Shown: piece by piece, positions 1 to 9,333 of the stretch
Layout of the letters: each line of letters starts with the position of its first letter
How positions within the stretch are numbered: the stretch's first letter is position 1
Assembly: GCA_003152315.1 (NCBI GenBank)
Contig: PLZV01000057.1
Span: 264,065-328,064, forward strand
DNA from: Verrucomicrobiota bacterium
GTDB lineage: Bacteria; Verrucomicrobiota; Verrucomicrobiia; Palsa-1439
Reading direction: 5' to 3'
DNA: 64,000 bases
Notes under the pieces: generated by a model
Database searches by the model: none
Seen by the model: the letters and a program-made list of their open reading frames with translations, nothing else
What the model was told of the DNA's origin: nothing
Position numbers and translations under genes: made by a program

Positions 1-951
1 GGCCACTTGTGGGAAGGGCAAATCGAGCCTTGCCTCCATCAAAACCACGTGTTCGTCGTGCGAACAAAGCCGAATGTACTTTTGCCGCGCTTCTTCGCTC
101 TCCTAACAGCCGGGCCTTACGGGCGCCGTTATTTCCTCAGTTGCGCCAAGCAAACAACAAACTTGGCGAGCATTAATTCGACGCAACTCAAGCAGTTCCC
201 AGTGCTAATTCCTCCGTTGCGTGAGCAACAACAGATTGCGGCAGTCTTGGGGACGTGGGATCGAGCGTCAACGGTGCTGGAGAACCTGCTGGCGGCGAAA
301 CGGCAACGCAAGCAAGCCCTCATGCAGCAACTCCTCACCGGTCAGAAGCGCTTCCCGAAGTTCAAAGGCAAAGAGTGGCGCACGGTTCATCTTGGCGATG
401 TTTTCACGGAGCGCACCGAAATCAATCGCACGGACCTCCCACTGGTGGCGATCACGTCCGACCGGGGTGTCATTCCGCGCAATGAGCTTGACCGGAACGA
501 TACATCGTCCGAGGACAAAAGCCGGTACCTGCGGATCGCGCCCGGCGATATTGGTTACAACACGATGCGAATGTGGCAGGGCGTGTCGGGCGTATCGGAG
601 GTCGAAGGCATCGTCAGCCCCGCCTATACGGTCTGCGTCCCGCGAGATGGCATTGATCGTTACTATGCGGGCTACCTGTTCAAGTCCCGGCCTGTTATCT
701 ACCTGTTTCACAGTCATTCTCAGGGCCTGGTTAAGGACACACTGAATCTGAAATTCCCGAACTTCGCGCGGATTAAAGTGTCGCTGCCACCAATTGAGGA
801 GCAAAGGAGAATCGCTTCAGTCTTCCGCGCACTAGACCAGGAAATCAGTTTGCTCGTGGGCGAAGGTGCCGCCCTGCGCAATCAGAAAAAAGGCCTGATG
901 CAACAACTGCTGACCGGCAAAGTGCGGGTGAAAGGGGTGGCGCATGGCTAA
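1..951 (+). CDS. hsdS: Type I restriction-modification specificity subunit (HsdS), 5' truncated by window
   Basis: The reading frame is open at the left edge, so the N-terminus lies outside the window; about 316 codons are visible. HsdS proteins carry two target-recognition domains separated by helical spacers, and select the DNA site for the HsdM and HsdR subunits. The sequence shows the end of the first recognition domain and the conserved motif PPLREQQQIAAVL, followed by a helix ending KQALMQQLLTG. A second recognition domain follows, then the matching motif PPIEEQRRIASVF and a second helix ending KKGLMQQLLTG. This half-repeat pattern is diagnostic for HsdS. It overlaps the next gene by 8 bp, and hsdR follows two genes later. 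HsdM is presumably just upstream, outside the window. Confidence 0.93.
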   Translation, partial: GHLWEGQIEPCLHQNHVFVVRTKPNVLLPRFFALLTAGPYGRRYFLSCAKQTTNLASINSTQLKQFPVLIPPLREQQQIAAVLGTWDRASTVLENLLAAKRQRKQALMQQLLTGQKRFPKFKGKEWRTVHLGDVFTERTEINRTDLPLVAITSDRGVIPRNELDRNDTSSEDKSRYLRIAPGDIGYNTMRMWQGVSGVSEVEGIVSPAYTVCVPRDGIDRYYAGYLFKSRPVIYLFHSHSQGLVKDTLNLKFPNFARIKVSLPPIEEQRRIASVFRALDQEISLLVGEGAALRNQKKGLMQQLLTGKVRVKGVAHG

Positions 952-1972
952 GATCCTGTCGTTCAAGGAAGCCCTGCAATCCATAGAGGGTGTCAAACAT
1001 AAGCACCTGCTTCTCGGAAATGGCTTCAGTCGCGCCTGTCGGGATGATGTATTCGCTTACACTGCGCTCTACGATCAGGCTAAGGAAGGGATGCCAAAAA
1101 GAATCCTTTCGGCGTTTGATATCTTGAAAACGACAGATTTTGAGTGGGTTATGCGAGCGCTGAGGCAGGCAGCCGCACTCGTTGAGGCTTATGCGCCAAA
1201 AAGGGCAAAGTTGATCGCAAAATTGGCTGAAGATGCTGATGCGCTTCGAGAGATTTTAGCGGAGACAATCGCGGGTAACCATCCGGACCGCCCTGGGGAT
1301 ATTTCCGTTAAGCAGTACAAGTCGTGCAAAAAATTCCTCAATCATTTCGAGTCCATCTACACACTGAATTACGATTTGCTGCTTTATTGGACGCTGATGC
1401 AGGAGGAATTGGCGCCGGTGATTACCCACGACGATGGATTCCGGCAACCGGAGGATGGGCCGGCCGGCTACGTAACGTGGGAAGTGGATAAGACAGATAC
1501 ACAGAACGTCCATTATTTGCATGGAGCACTACACATCTTCGATGCCGGAGCAGAGATTCAGAAGTTCACTTGGGTTAATACGGGTGTTGCGCTGATCGAC
1601 CAGATTCGCGAGGCGCTGAAGATGAACAAGTTCCCTCTGTTCGTCTCGGAGGGTTCATCTACCGAGAAGCTGACCCGAATCCAGCATAGCGGACTTCTCA
1701 ATCGTTCGTTTCGAAGCTTTGCCAAGATTCAAGGAGCGCTGATTATCTATGGGCTCTCGATGTCGGAGAATGACGAACACATCTTGAAGTTGCTCGAACG
1801 TGGGAAGACCTCGGATATTCTAGTGGGTCTTTATGGAGATCCAACAAAGCAGAGCAACGAAGCGATTATCAAACGCGCGAAATTGATTTCCAAACGAAGA
1901 AACCCAAGACGACCAGTGAACATCTCTTTCTTTGACGCAGCGTCAGCGCATGTCTGGGACGCAAACGTATGA
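944..1972 (+). CDS. DUF4917 family protein, SIR2-like fold, inside the type I RM operon
   Basis: A 342-aa protein I assign to the DUF4917 family from its layout. Motifs that recall SIR2-type NAD-binding proteins are visible: LLLGNGFS near residue 24, YTLNYDLLLYW near 140, HYLHGAL near 190, and YGLSMSENDEHIL near 270. There is no signal peptide or membrane segment. It starts inside the last codons of hsdS (8-bp overlap) and ends with a 4-bp overlap with hsdR, so the genes should be translationally coupled. SIR2-like proteins are frequent effectors in antiphage systems, where NAD depletion kills the infected cell. The link to that role is inference from position and motifs. A structural or regulatory role within the restriction complex is the main alternative. 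Confidence 0.75.
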   Translation: MAKILSFKEALQSIEGVKHKHLLLGNGFSRACRDDVFAYTALYDQAKEGMPKRILSAFDILKTTDFEWVMRALRQAAALVEAYAPKRAKLIAKLAEDADALREILAETIAGNHPDRPGDISVKQYKSCKKFLNHFESIYTLNYDLLLYWTLMQEELAPVITHDDGFRQPEDGPAGYVTWEVDKTDTQNVHYLHGALHIFDAGAEIQKFTWVNTGVALIDQIREALKMNKFPLFVSEGSSTEKLTRIQHSGLLNRSFRSFAKIQGALIIYGLSMSENDEHILKLLERGKTSDILVGLYGDPTKQSNEAIIKRAKLISKRRNPRRPVNISFFDAASAHVWDANV

Positions 1973-4900
1973 GCCCCCGCCCGCTCCATCGGGAAGACCC
2001 CAGTTCGCAGATTCCAGCCCTGCTGCTATTGCAGAATATGGCTTGGGAATATGTGTCGCCGGAGGAGGCAATCGATTTGCGTGGTGGGCGCACGAGTGGC
2101 GTCATTCTCGACGGCATCCTGGAAAAGCAACTCCGCAAGATCAATCACATCGAGTTCAAGGGAAACGTCTACCCCTTCAGCGAAAACAACATCGCTACGG
2201 GCATCAACGCACTGAAGGAATTCATCTACGATGGACTGGTCCGGACGAACGAGAAAGTCTACGATCTGCTTTGTCTCGGAAAAGCGTTGCCACAGACCAT
2301 CCTCGGTGACACCAAAAGTTTCACGTTTCGGTACATCGACTGGGAGCACTCGGAGAACAACGTCTATCACGTCACGGAGGAGTTCGCCGTCGAGCGCACC
2401 AGCAGCAGGGAACATTACCGTCCTGACATCGTGCTATTCGTAAACGGCATCCCCTTTGTGGTCATCGAGTGCAAGAAAACAGAGGTTAGCCCTGGCAAAG
2501 ACCCGATTGGACAAGCGATCAGCCAGCATATCCGTAATCAGAAGGACGACGGGATCCCACGTCTATTCGCATACTGCCAGATGCTAATGGCAGTTTCCGT
2601 GAACCAGGCCAAGTACGGCACGGTTGGCACGGCGGAGAAGTTCTGGTCGGTCTGGAAAGAACCGGGACTGGAAGAAGAGGTTGCACGGGCGATCAATGCC
2701 CCCTTGACCGGTGAGCAAAGGGCGAGGCTGTTCGTCCGTGAAGACCGGGCAAAGTACGTCCTGCCTCACCTGGAGGCAATGCAGAAGGAAGGTCCTCGCG
2801 AGGTGACAGACCAAGACCGGGCGATTTATGCGTTGTGTCGACCGGGCCGGCTCCTCGAACTGGCGTACCGTTTCATTCTGTATGACGCCGGGGAGAAGAA
2901 GATCGCTCGTTACCAACAATACTTCTGTGTGAGGAGCATCCTTGAGCGCATCCGCACCAGGACGAAGGATGGGGCGCGGCTGGGCGGCGTCGTCTGGCAT
3001 ACACAAGGCAGCGGGAAATCGTTAACGATGGTGATGCTGGCCAAGTGCCTGGCATTGGATCGAGAGATTCTTACTCCCAAAATCATACTGGTGACCGACC
3101 GTATTGATCTGGACGATCAGATTTACAACACGTTCAAGCATTGTGGTGAGGAAGTAGAACGGGCCAAGACCGGCAAGCATCTCGTGGAACTACTGCAGGA
3201 CCACAAAAAACACATCGTCACGACGGTCATCGACAAGTTTGAAGCGGCAGCGGGCTTGAAGATCGAAAATCTCGACGAGAACACTTTCGTGCTGGTGGAT
3301 GAAGGACACCGCGGGCAATACCGGAATCGTCACACGAAGATGCGTCGGAGCATGAAGCAGGCGTGCTTCATCGCCTTCACGGGCACGCCGATCATGAAAA
3401 AGGATCGTGATACGTACGTCCAGTTCGGTGGGCTGATCGACCCTGCGTACACAATTTCCGACGCTGTCGCCGACAAAGCCATTGTGCCATTGATCTACGA
3501 AGGCCGCCATGTTCCGCAAACAATCGAAAAGGAGCAGATTGACAGTTGGTTTGAGAAGTTGACACGCGGACTGACGAAGGAACAGACGGCCGACTTGAAG
3601 AGAAAGTTCTCAACGGCGGACCAGTTGAATAAAGCGGAGCAGAAAGTCCGTATGATCGCCTGGGATGTGAGTGCCCACTACGAAAATTATTGGAAGGGCA
3701 CCGGCTTCAAAGCGCAACTTGTCGCGCCCGATAAGGCCGCGGCGTTGTTGTATAAACGGTTTCTGGATGAGTTCGGACTGGTGAAAGCTGACGTACTGAT
3801 CTCGGCGCCGGACACGCGCGAAGGCGAGACAGACGTGGATGAGACGAATAAGAAGGAAGTCGTCCAGTTTTGGGAAACCGTCAAGAAGAAGTACAGCTCG
3901 GAAGAACAATATAATAAGATCCTCATCAACGCTTTCAAGCACGGCGACGAGCCGGAAATCCTGATTGTGGTGGACAAACTGTTGACCGGTTTCGACGCGC
4001 CACGCAACACCGTAATGTATTTGACGCGAAAACTGACTGGCCATACCCTCTTGCAAGCCATCGCCCGCGTGAATCGTCTGCATGACGGCAAGGATTTTGG
4101 ATTCATCATCGACTACCGCGGAGTGCTTGAAGAACTCGATCAAGCCCTTAGCCTCTATTCCGATCTGTCCGAGTTCGATAAACACGATGTCGAGGGAACG
4201 ATTACAGATATTCGGGCCGAGTACGCCAAGCTCCCGCAGAAGCATTCGGAATTGTGGGACTGCTTCAAGGCCGTCAAGAACACGCGCGACCGCGAGCAGT
4301 ACGAACGGCTGCTCGCAGATGACGAACTACGGTTGCGGTTTTATGAGAAGTTCGCCGCATTTGCCCGGTTACTCGGATTGGCAATGTCGTCGATTTCATT
4401 CCTGGAAGGCACGCCCGACAAGACGGTGAAAACGTATAAGGCGGACTTGAAATTTTTTGCCGAATTGCGGGCGTCGGTCCGTCGACGCTATGCCGAGGTA
4501 ATCGACTACTCGGAGTACGAACCCAAGATCAAGAAACTCATCGACACACACGTTGGAACCGGCGAGGTGGAAAAAATCACCGGAGCGGTCGACCTCTTCA
4601 ATAAAGAGCAGCGGCGCGAAGCCGTGGCCGCAGCGACCGGTGATGCATCGATGGCGGATACAATCGCCTACAACGTGAAACGCGTCATTCACCAACGAAT
4701 GGACGAAGACCCCGCCTTCTACAAGCGGTTTTCCGAGATGTTGGAAGAGGTGATCGCCGCTTTTCGCGCCCATCGCCTGGCAGAAGTGGAGTATCTAAAA
4801 AAAACACAGGAGATCGAGCGCGCAGTATTAAACCGAACAGATGAGGGAGTTCCCCCCGCGTTGAAGAACCATGACATGGCCCGTCGTTATTATGGCGTGA

Positions 4901-5166
4901 TCAGTGAGGTGTTGAAGCCACACGAGGGCGGTTCAATGGATCTGAAGGCCATCGCGGCTTCCACTTCACTAAAAATCGAAAGTATCATCTCGGAGTTGTA
5001 TATCCGCGACTGGGCAACGAACCGTGATCAACAGAATAAGATGCGTACTGCGATCGAGGACTATTTTTTTGAACTCAAGGGCAGGTATGGGCTGGATCTT
5101 GGTTTTGACGAGATGGACCAGATTATGGATCGCTGTCTGGATGTCGCGATTCGGGTGAAGCCGTGA
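1969..5166 (+). CDS. hsdR: Type I restriction enzyme R subunit (HsdR)
   Basis: A 1065-aa motor and nuclease subunit of a type I restriction enzyme, of full family length. The N-terminal PD-(D/E)xK nuclease core is visible as DIVLFVNGIPFVVIECKK near residues 155-175. The ATP-dependent DNA translocase follows, with Walker A WHTQGSGKS near 345, the DEAD-like box VLVDEGHRGQ near 443, the TAT/S-like motif AFTGTP near 472, and motif VI IARVNRLHDGKDFG near 695. The C-terminus is helical and would contact the methylase core. The ATG overlaps the DUF4917 stop by 4 bp, and its own stop overlaps the next gene by 4 bp, so this is one operon. The gene is intact, and the system is probably functional if hsdM exists upstream. 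Confidence 0.96.
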   Translation: MSPRPLHREDPSSQIPALLLLQNMAWEYVSPEEAIDLRGGRTSGVILDGILEKQLRKINHIEFKGNVYPFSENNIATGINALKEFIYDGLVRTNEKVYDLLCLGKALPQTILGDTKSFTFRYIDWEHSENNVYHVTEEFAVERTSSREHYRPDIVLFVNGIPFVVIECKKTEVSPGKDPIGQAISQHIRNQKDDGIPRLFAYCQMLMAVSVNQAKYGTVGTAEKFWSVWKEPGLEEEVARAINAPLTGEQRARLFVREDRAKYVLPHLEAMQKEGPREVTDQDRAIYALCRPGRLLELAYRFILYDAGEKKIARYQQYFCVRSILERIRTRTKDGARLGGVVWHTQGSGKSLTMVMLAKCLALDREILTPKIILVTDRIDLDDQIYNTFKHCGEEVERAKTGKHLVELLQDHKKHIVTTVIDKFEAAAGLKIENLDENTFVLVDEGHRGQYRNRHTKMRRSMKQACFIAFTGTPIMKKDRDTYVQFGGLIDPAYTISDAVADKAIVPLIYEGRHVPQTIEKEQIDSWFEKLTRGLTKEQTADLKRKFSTADQLNKAEQKVRMIAWDVSAHYENYWKGTGFKAQLVAPDKAAALLYKRFLDEFGLVKADVLISAPDTREGETDVDETNKKEVVQFWETVKKKYSSEEQYNKILINAFKHGDEPEILIVVDKLLTGFDAPRNTVMYLTRKLTGHTLLQAIARVNRLHDGKDFGFIIDYRGVLEELDQALSLYSDLSEFDKHDVEGTITDIRAEYAKLPQKHSELWDCFKAVKNTRDREQYERLLADDELRLRFYEKFAAFARLLGLAMSSISFLEGTPDKTVKTYKADLKFFAELRASVRRRYAEVIDYSEYEPKIKKLIDTHVGTGEVEKITGAVDLFNKEQRREAVAAATGDASMADTIAYNVKRVIHQRMDEDPAFYKRFSEMLEEVIAAFRAHRLAEVEYLKKTQEIERAVLNRTDEGVPPALKNHDMARRYYGVISEVLKPHEGGSMDLKAIAASTSLKIESIISELYIRDWATNRDQQNKMRTAIEDYFFELKGRYGLDLGFDEMDQIMDRCLDVAIRVKP

Positions 5167-5882
5167 CTGCAGAAAGGCGAATTCTTCAATTTGGGACAAA
5201 CTCAATCCCTTACTCGCTTACCTACTCGGCAAGAAGGCATTTAAGGATTACGGTTTTCCCGGATCGGCGCGTTGCCGTGGACGCGCCAAAGGACCGATCC
5301 CTTGATGATGTTGAACGCGCAGTGAGGAAAAGGTCGCGCTGGATTGCCAGGCAACGCATGCGGTTTGAGAAATATCATCCACTGCCGTCGCCACGGCGAT
5401 ATGTGAGCGGCGAAACACATCGGTACCTCGGCAAGCAGTATCGGCTTCGTGTAAGGCGCGGAGTGCCTGAATCGGTGAAATTGCAAGGTGGTTTCCTATG
5501 GGTCGTTGCAAGCGATGGTAGCGATACGAACCGGGCTCGCCGAATCGTTGAATCATGGTATGACGAACACGCTCTAGACATATTCGAGCGGCGATTGAAA
5601 GCGTGTCACGATCGCGTCAAACATCAAGGCATACCGCTCCCCTGTGTGAGTACGCGCAAGATGAAAACAAGGTGGGGCAGTTGCCGAAAGAATGGCTCGA
5701 TTGTTCTGAACCCGTTGCTTATTCGGCTTCCGATACCATGCATCGACTATCTGATCCTTCATGAACTCTGCCACCTCAGGGTTCACAATCATGGTCCGAG
5801 CTTCTACCGGTTAATGGACAAATGTCTGCCAGATTGGAGAGAGCGTCGTGAGCGTCTCAATCTGACCGCAGTCCAATCCTGA
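5163..5882 (+). CDS. YgjP-like (DUF45) zinc metallopeptidase
   Basis: A 239-aa protein of the YgjP/DUF45 family (M48-like metallopeptidase). The zinc site is visible as LILHELCHLRVHNHG (HExxH variant HELCH) near residues 196-210, with the upstream family motif TRKMKTRWGSC near residue 165. There is no signal peptide, so it acts in the cytoplasm. It begins with GTG and overlaps the hsdR stop by 4 bp. Genes of this family are often the last gene of type I restriction operons, which supports co-transcription here. The target protein is unknown; a role in processing or turnover of restriction subunits is inference only. Confidence 0.88.
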   Translation: MTAERRILQFGTNSIPYSLTYSARRHLRITVFPDRRVAVDAPKDRSLDDVERAVRKRSRWIARQRMRFEKYHPLPSPRRYVSGETHRYLGKQYRLRVRRGVPESVKLQGGFLWVVASDGSDTNRARRIVESWYDEHALDIFERRLKACHDRVKHQGIPLPCVSTRKMKTRWGSCRKNGSIVLNPLLIRLPIPCIDYLILHELCHLRVHNHGPSFYRLMDKCLPDWRERRERLNLTAVQS

Positions 5883-6074
5883 TCCACCCAGTCACCTCTA
5901 TCTTCCATCTGCGTCAAGCGCAGTTGGTTGGCTCGTCAAGCGGTGGGCGCTTACGTGTTCCACATCACCCCTGGGGTGTCGCGTCGACGCGAGCGGGCGG
6001 CAGGAGCCAAGTTCTTAGCCGGCCGGCTACACGGCCGGTCACTGCGAAATTCATCCAGTTGGAAGGAGATCACG

Positions 6075-7289
6075 TTGGCAGTGAAGAAACACCTTTCGCG
6101 CTACACAACCGTGGCGTGGAAGGACTACGCGGTGAGACGTCAAAAACGATGGCCATACATATATGAGCGTCAGTACAAATCGGGGAAGGTGAGTCATGTC
6201 GTGGACTTGGGGGTGATCCATGGCAAACGCGTCAGGCGGACATTTCCAACACGCAGCAAGGCAGACAAGTTCGCCCGACGAATCGGCCGGCTGCGCGAGA
6301 AACACGGAGTCGCGCCTCTGACGTTGACATCTGACGCATGGGCCGCCGCCAAGCGTCTTCACGATCTGCTGGTGACATGTGGTCTGAGCTTGCACGATGC
6401 ATATCGACATTATATCGAGGAGATCATTCCATTCCTGCGAACGCCGCCAGTCGCCGAGATTGCCGACGAGTTGCTGGCTGAGGTGGAAGCTTCCGGCGCA
6501 CGACCGGACACGGTCAGAACCCTGCGGACTTTCCTCGGTGAATTCAAAAGGAAATTTGGTCAACGCAAGATCACCGACATTCGAAAACAGGAACTCGTCG
6601 AATTCTGCTTAAGGCTTGATACGAAGCCGAAGACACGCCGCAATCGGCGGGCAATGGCGTCGCAATTGTACAGCTTTGCCATTGAAAACGACTGGGCCCT
6701 CAAGAACATGGCAAGCCGTCTTCCCATACCCCATCTGGAGGACAAGGAGCCGGAGATTCTGACGGTGGAGCAGGTGAGAAGACTGCTTATCGCGGCGGAG
6801 AAATGCGGTGTCTTGGGATATGTGGTGCTGGCCGTGTTCGCCGGCATTCGACCCCAGGAACTGCAGCGACTGGATTGGTCGAATGTTCACGTGCACGACA
6901 GGGTCGTCGTCATACAGGGCAGCGCATCGAAGATTCACCGACGTCGGGAAGTCGCGATCCTCGATACGTTGCTGGCGTGGTTGGCAAGATGTCGAAAGGA
7001 ATCCGGTCCGATCGCGGAGGGGGCTGATTTCATGGATCGGCTCCGTCAGGCTCGGACTGCATCGGGCATTCATGAGTGGCCCAACGACGTGCTCCGCCAT
7101 ACCTACGCGACCAACCACGCGGCCGCCTTCAAGAACCCGGGGGAGACGGCACGCCAGATGGGTCATATCGGCGGCTTGGGGATTCTCAACAAGCACTACG
7201 TGGCATTCGTCCCGGAGAAGGAAGCCATGCGCTTCTGGGCGCTGCTGCCGGACGTTGTTTTGGGCTTGAATACGAGGGAAATTGAATGA
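6075..7289 (+). CDS. Tyrosine recombinase / site-specific integrase
   Basis: A phage/plasmid-type integrase of 404 aa from the TTG at 6075, chosen because AGGAGAT lies 5-11 bases upstream. The frame is open further upstream to 5928, but that extension has no ribosome site. The N-terminal part is basic (arm-binding and SAM-like core-binding domains). The catalytic domain shows the first Arg in FAGIRPQELQRLDW, the HxxR-type box LRHTYATN, and the tail QMGHIGGLGILNKHYV with the nucleophile Tyr. It follows the restriction operon and precedes a repeat-rich, tRNA-like stretch, so it may have brought in or mobilised the neighbouring island. A GC-rich self-complementary patch (CCGGCC/GGCCGG) near 6019-6040 lies in its leader. 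Confidence 0.9.
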   Translation: MAVKKHLSRYTTVAWKDYAVRRQKRWPYIYERQYKSGKVSHVVDLGVIHGKRVRRTFPTRSKADKFARRIGRLREKHGVAPLTLTSDAWAAAKRLHDLLVTCGLSLHDAYRHYIEEIIPFLRTPPVAEIADELLAEVEASGARPDTVRTLRTFLGEFKRKFGQRKITDIRKQELVEFCLRLDTKPKTRRNRRAMASQLYSFAIENDWALKNMASRLPIPHLEDKEPEILTVEQVRRLLIAAEKCGVLGYVVLAVFAGIRPQELQRLDWSNVHVHDRVVVIQGSASKIHRRREVAILDTLLAWLARCRKESGPIAEGADFMDRLRQARTASGIHEWPNDVLRHTYATNHAAAFKNPGETARQMGHIGGLGILNKHYVAFVPEKEAMRFWALLPDVVLGLNTREIE

Positions 7290-7832
7290 GACGGAGCGTC
7301 ACCCGGGCGTCACGCGGACTCCGGAATAGTGCAAAAAGCCAAGGAAATCGCTGTTTCCTGATGGGACTTGAACCCACAAGCGGTCGCTGATGGATCTCGC
7401 TCACCACCAAGGAAATGCTGAAATCACGGTGGTTTCCGCATTCGGCTTCTCAGGCAAGTATGCGCACCAACGTGCATCAGCGTGCGTCTCATGCGTCACT
7501 TGGGCGTCACCCGGACTGGCCACACGTTTGGGGATCGAGCGATCCAAAGTGCCTGGGCGAAGATCGCGGGAAGGAGAGGTGTTGGAGGCGGCGCTCTGTC
7601 TGCGTTCGGTCGAAAATCGGTGCTGAACGCCATCGCGGGCAGAAACCATCTCCCCCGGAGTCAGGAATCCGGTCTTGCAGCGGTAAGAAAGGCCTGAAGG
7701 CACTGGCAGAGATTATGTGATGTTGGTTAACGAGACTGAATGACCCGCAATGGTCGCGAAGCGTAGGTCACATGGGAAATGTCGGTTCGATAGGTGTAGC
7801 GGGGTGTGGCTGTTTAGCGCAGCGTTTGTTTT
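7290..7832. other. Non-coding stretch with tRNA T-arm-like sequence and direct repeats (possible att scar)
   Basis: No convincing gene lies in these 543 bases. On the minus strand 7361-7377 reads like a tRNA T-arm (5-bp stem around a TTCAAGT loop), but no complete cloverleaf could be folded around it. CCAAGGAAAT occurs twice, at 7339-7348 and 7407-7416, and AGGAAA/TTTCCT (7342-7359) forms a small hairpin. A second imperfect repeat, GGGCGTCACsCGGACT, appears near 7304 and near 7503. Lying directly behind an integrase, this could be an attachment site left by integration at the 3' end of a tRNA gene. That is inference, and chance similarity is possible. Confidence 0.3.
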
Positions 7833-9215
7833 ATGGATCGTAGCCGATTATTCTCTGCAGTCGCGTGGCGATTTCAATCGCTGGCGGATGGCTTCCCTTT
7901 TGGTTTGGCGCCGATGGTCATTGTGGTCCTGATGCTGGTCTCGGGAAGCTGGCTGCTATTCCACCCAATTCCCCAAAACACGGCAACGCTCCGGCTGTGG
8001 ACATTTGCCACCGTCCATTGCGACGCCTACAAACAGGCAGTCCCGGGTTTTGAGGCGCAGCATCCCGGCGTGACGGTGGACGTCGAGTTGGTGCATGGCG
8101 ATGCTATCACCAGCCGGCTGCAGTCGGCGTTCTGGGCGAGCCTGGATGTGCCGGACCTGGTGGAGGTGGAGATCTCGCAAGCGGGCGCTTTCTTCCGCGG
8201 TCCCGTGGCTGACGTGGGGTTCGTGGACTTGACCGACTGGCTGAAGCAATCGGGTTATTTGGATCGCATCGTAAAGAGCCGGTTTTCTCCCTATACCAGC
8301 CGCGGGCGTGTTTTCGGCCTGCCGCATGATGTTCACCCAGTCATGTTGGCGTACCGACGCGACCTCTTTGAGCGACTCGGGATCGATGCCGATAAGCTGC
8401 AGACTTGGGACGATTTCGTCCACGAAGGCCGGCGCGTGACCAAGCGGGGGCACCGGTACATGATTCAGTTCTCCGACGTCACATCACAGAATTTGGAAAT
8501 GCTTTTGTTTCAGCGGGGTGGCGGCTATTTCGACGCTAATGGCGACTTGTTGATGGACAATGAAATCACGGTGGAGACCATCAAGTGGTACATTCCGCTG
8601 GTCGCTGGTTCCCACTTGATTGCCAGCGACCCGGGAGCTTCCGATCAAGCGTTCACAAGGGCGGTTGAGGACGGCTATATTCTTTCGTTTATCTGTCCGG
8701 ACTGGCGGAGCCGGTTGATAGAGAGGAATGTGCCGCAGATGGCGGGCAAAATGGCACTGATGCCGTTGCCAGCGTTCACACGCGGCGGGCGCCGCACGAG
8801 CACGTGGGGCGGCACCATGCTCGGGATTACGAAACATTGCCGGAATAAGGAATTGGCATGGCAACTGGCGCAGTACCTTTACTTTGATCGTCAGCAACTG
8901 GCGGCTCGCTATCGGGAAACGAATATTCTGTCCCCTCTGAAGCCTGCCTGGGATCTGCCGGTGTTGCGTGAGCCCAGGCCGTACTGGTCCGACCAGCCGA
9001 TTGGAAAATTATACGCCGAGCTGGCCGAACAGGTACCACCACAGTACGTGAGCCCCTTCACATCATTGGCGAAGGAAAAGCTAGGACAGGTTGTCTCCGC
9101 CTGCGCCTCCTATTACAGTAGTCACGGCGAAGAGGGGTTTGAGGCGTTTGTGCGTGTACGGCTGAAACAAGCCGCAGATGATGTGCGCCGCCAGATGGAG
9201 CGAAACCCGTTTTGA
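7833..9215 (+). CDS. ABC transporter sugar-binding protein (family 1), membrane-anchored
   Basis: A 460-aa extracellular solute-binding protein of the type that feeds sugar ABC importers. After an N-terminal hydrophobic segment (about residues 24-44) the mature part begins TATLRLWTFATVHCDAYKQAVPGFEAQHPGV. It has the usual two-lobed features, including DVPDLVEVEISQAG, an LPHDVHPVMLAYRRDLFERLGI hinge region, and the STWGGTMLGI strand. No lipobox cysteine is visible, so the protein is probably held by an uncleaved signal anchor or released by signal peptidase I. The two permease genes follow. No ATPase gene is present nearby, so a shared MsmK/UgpC-type ATPase elsewhere would be needed. The ligand cannot be told from the sequence. 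None of the locus operators lies upstream. Confidence 0.88.
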   Translation: MDRSRLFSAVAWRFQSLADGFPFGLAPMVIVVLMLVSGSWLLFHPIPQNTATLRLWTFATVHCDAYKQAVPGFEAQHPGVTVDVELVHGDAITSRLQSAFWASLDVPDLVEVEISQAGAFFRGPVADVGFVDLTDWLKQSGYLDRIVKSRFSPYTSRGRVFGLPHDVHPVMLAYRRDLFERLGIDADKLQTWDDFVHEGRRVTKRGHRYMIQFSDVTSQNLEMLLFQRGGGYFDANGDLLMDNEITVETIKWYIPLVAGSHLIASDPGASDQAFTRAVEDGYILSFICPDWRSRLIERNVPQMAGKMALMPLPAFTRGGRRTSTWGGTMLGITKHCRNKELAWQLAQYLYFDRQQLAARYRETNILSPLKPAWDLPVLREPRPYWSDQPIGKLYAELAEQVPPQYVSPFTSLAKEKLGQVVSACASYYSSHGEEGFEAFVRVRLKQAADDVRRQMERNPF

Positions 9216-9333
9216 CGAAAAAAGGCGTGATGAAACTCAGAAACTCATCATCGTTGGTGCGGCAGCGGATTACCCATGCACTGCGATTGACCAACGGTGG
9301 GGCTGAAGGCAGGGGAGTGTCCCGAGGTTGCAG

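Noticed and set aside
7401-7703. 100-codon minus-strand frame behind the integrase
   Set aside because: Biased Arg/Ser-rich composition, overlap with the tRNA-like stretch and direct repeats, and no ribosome site.
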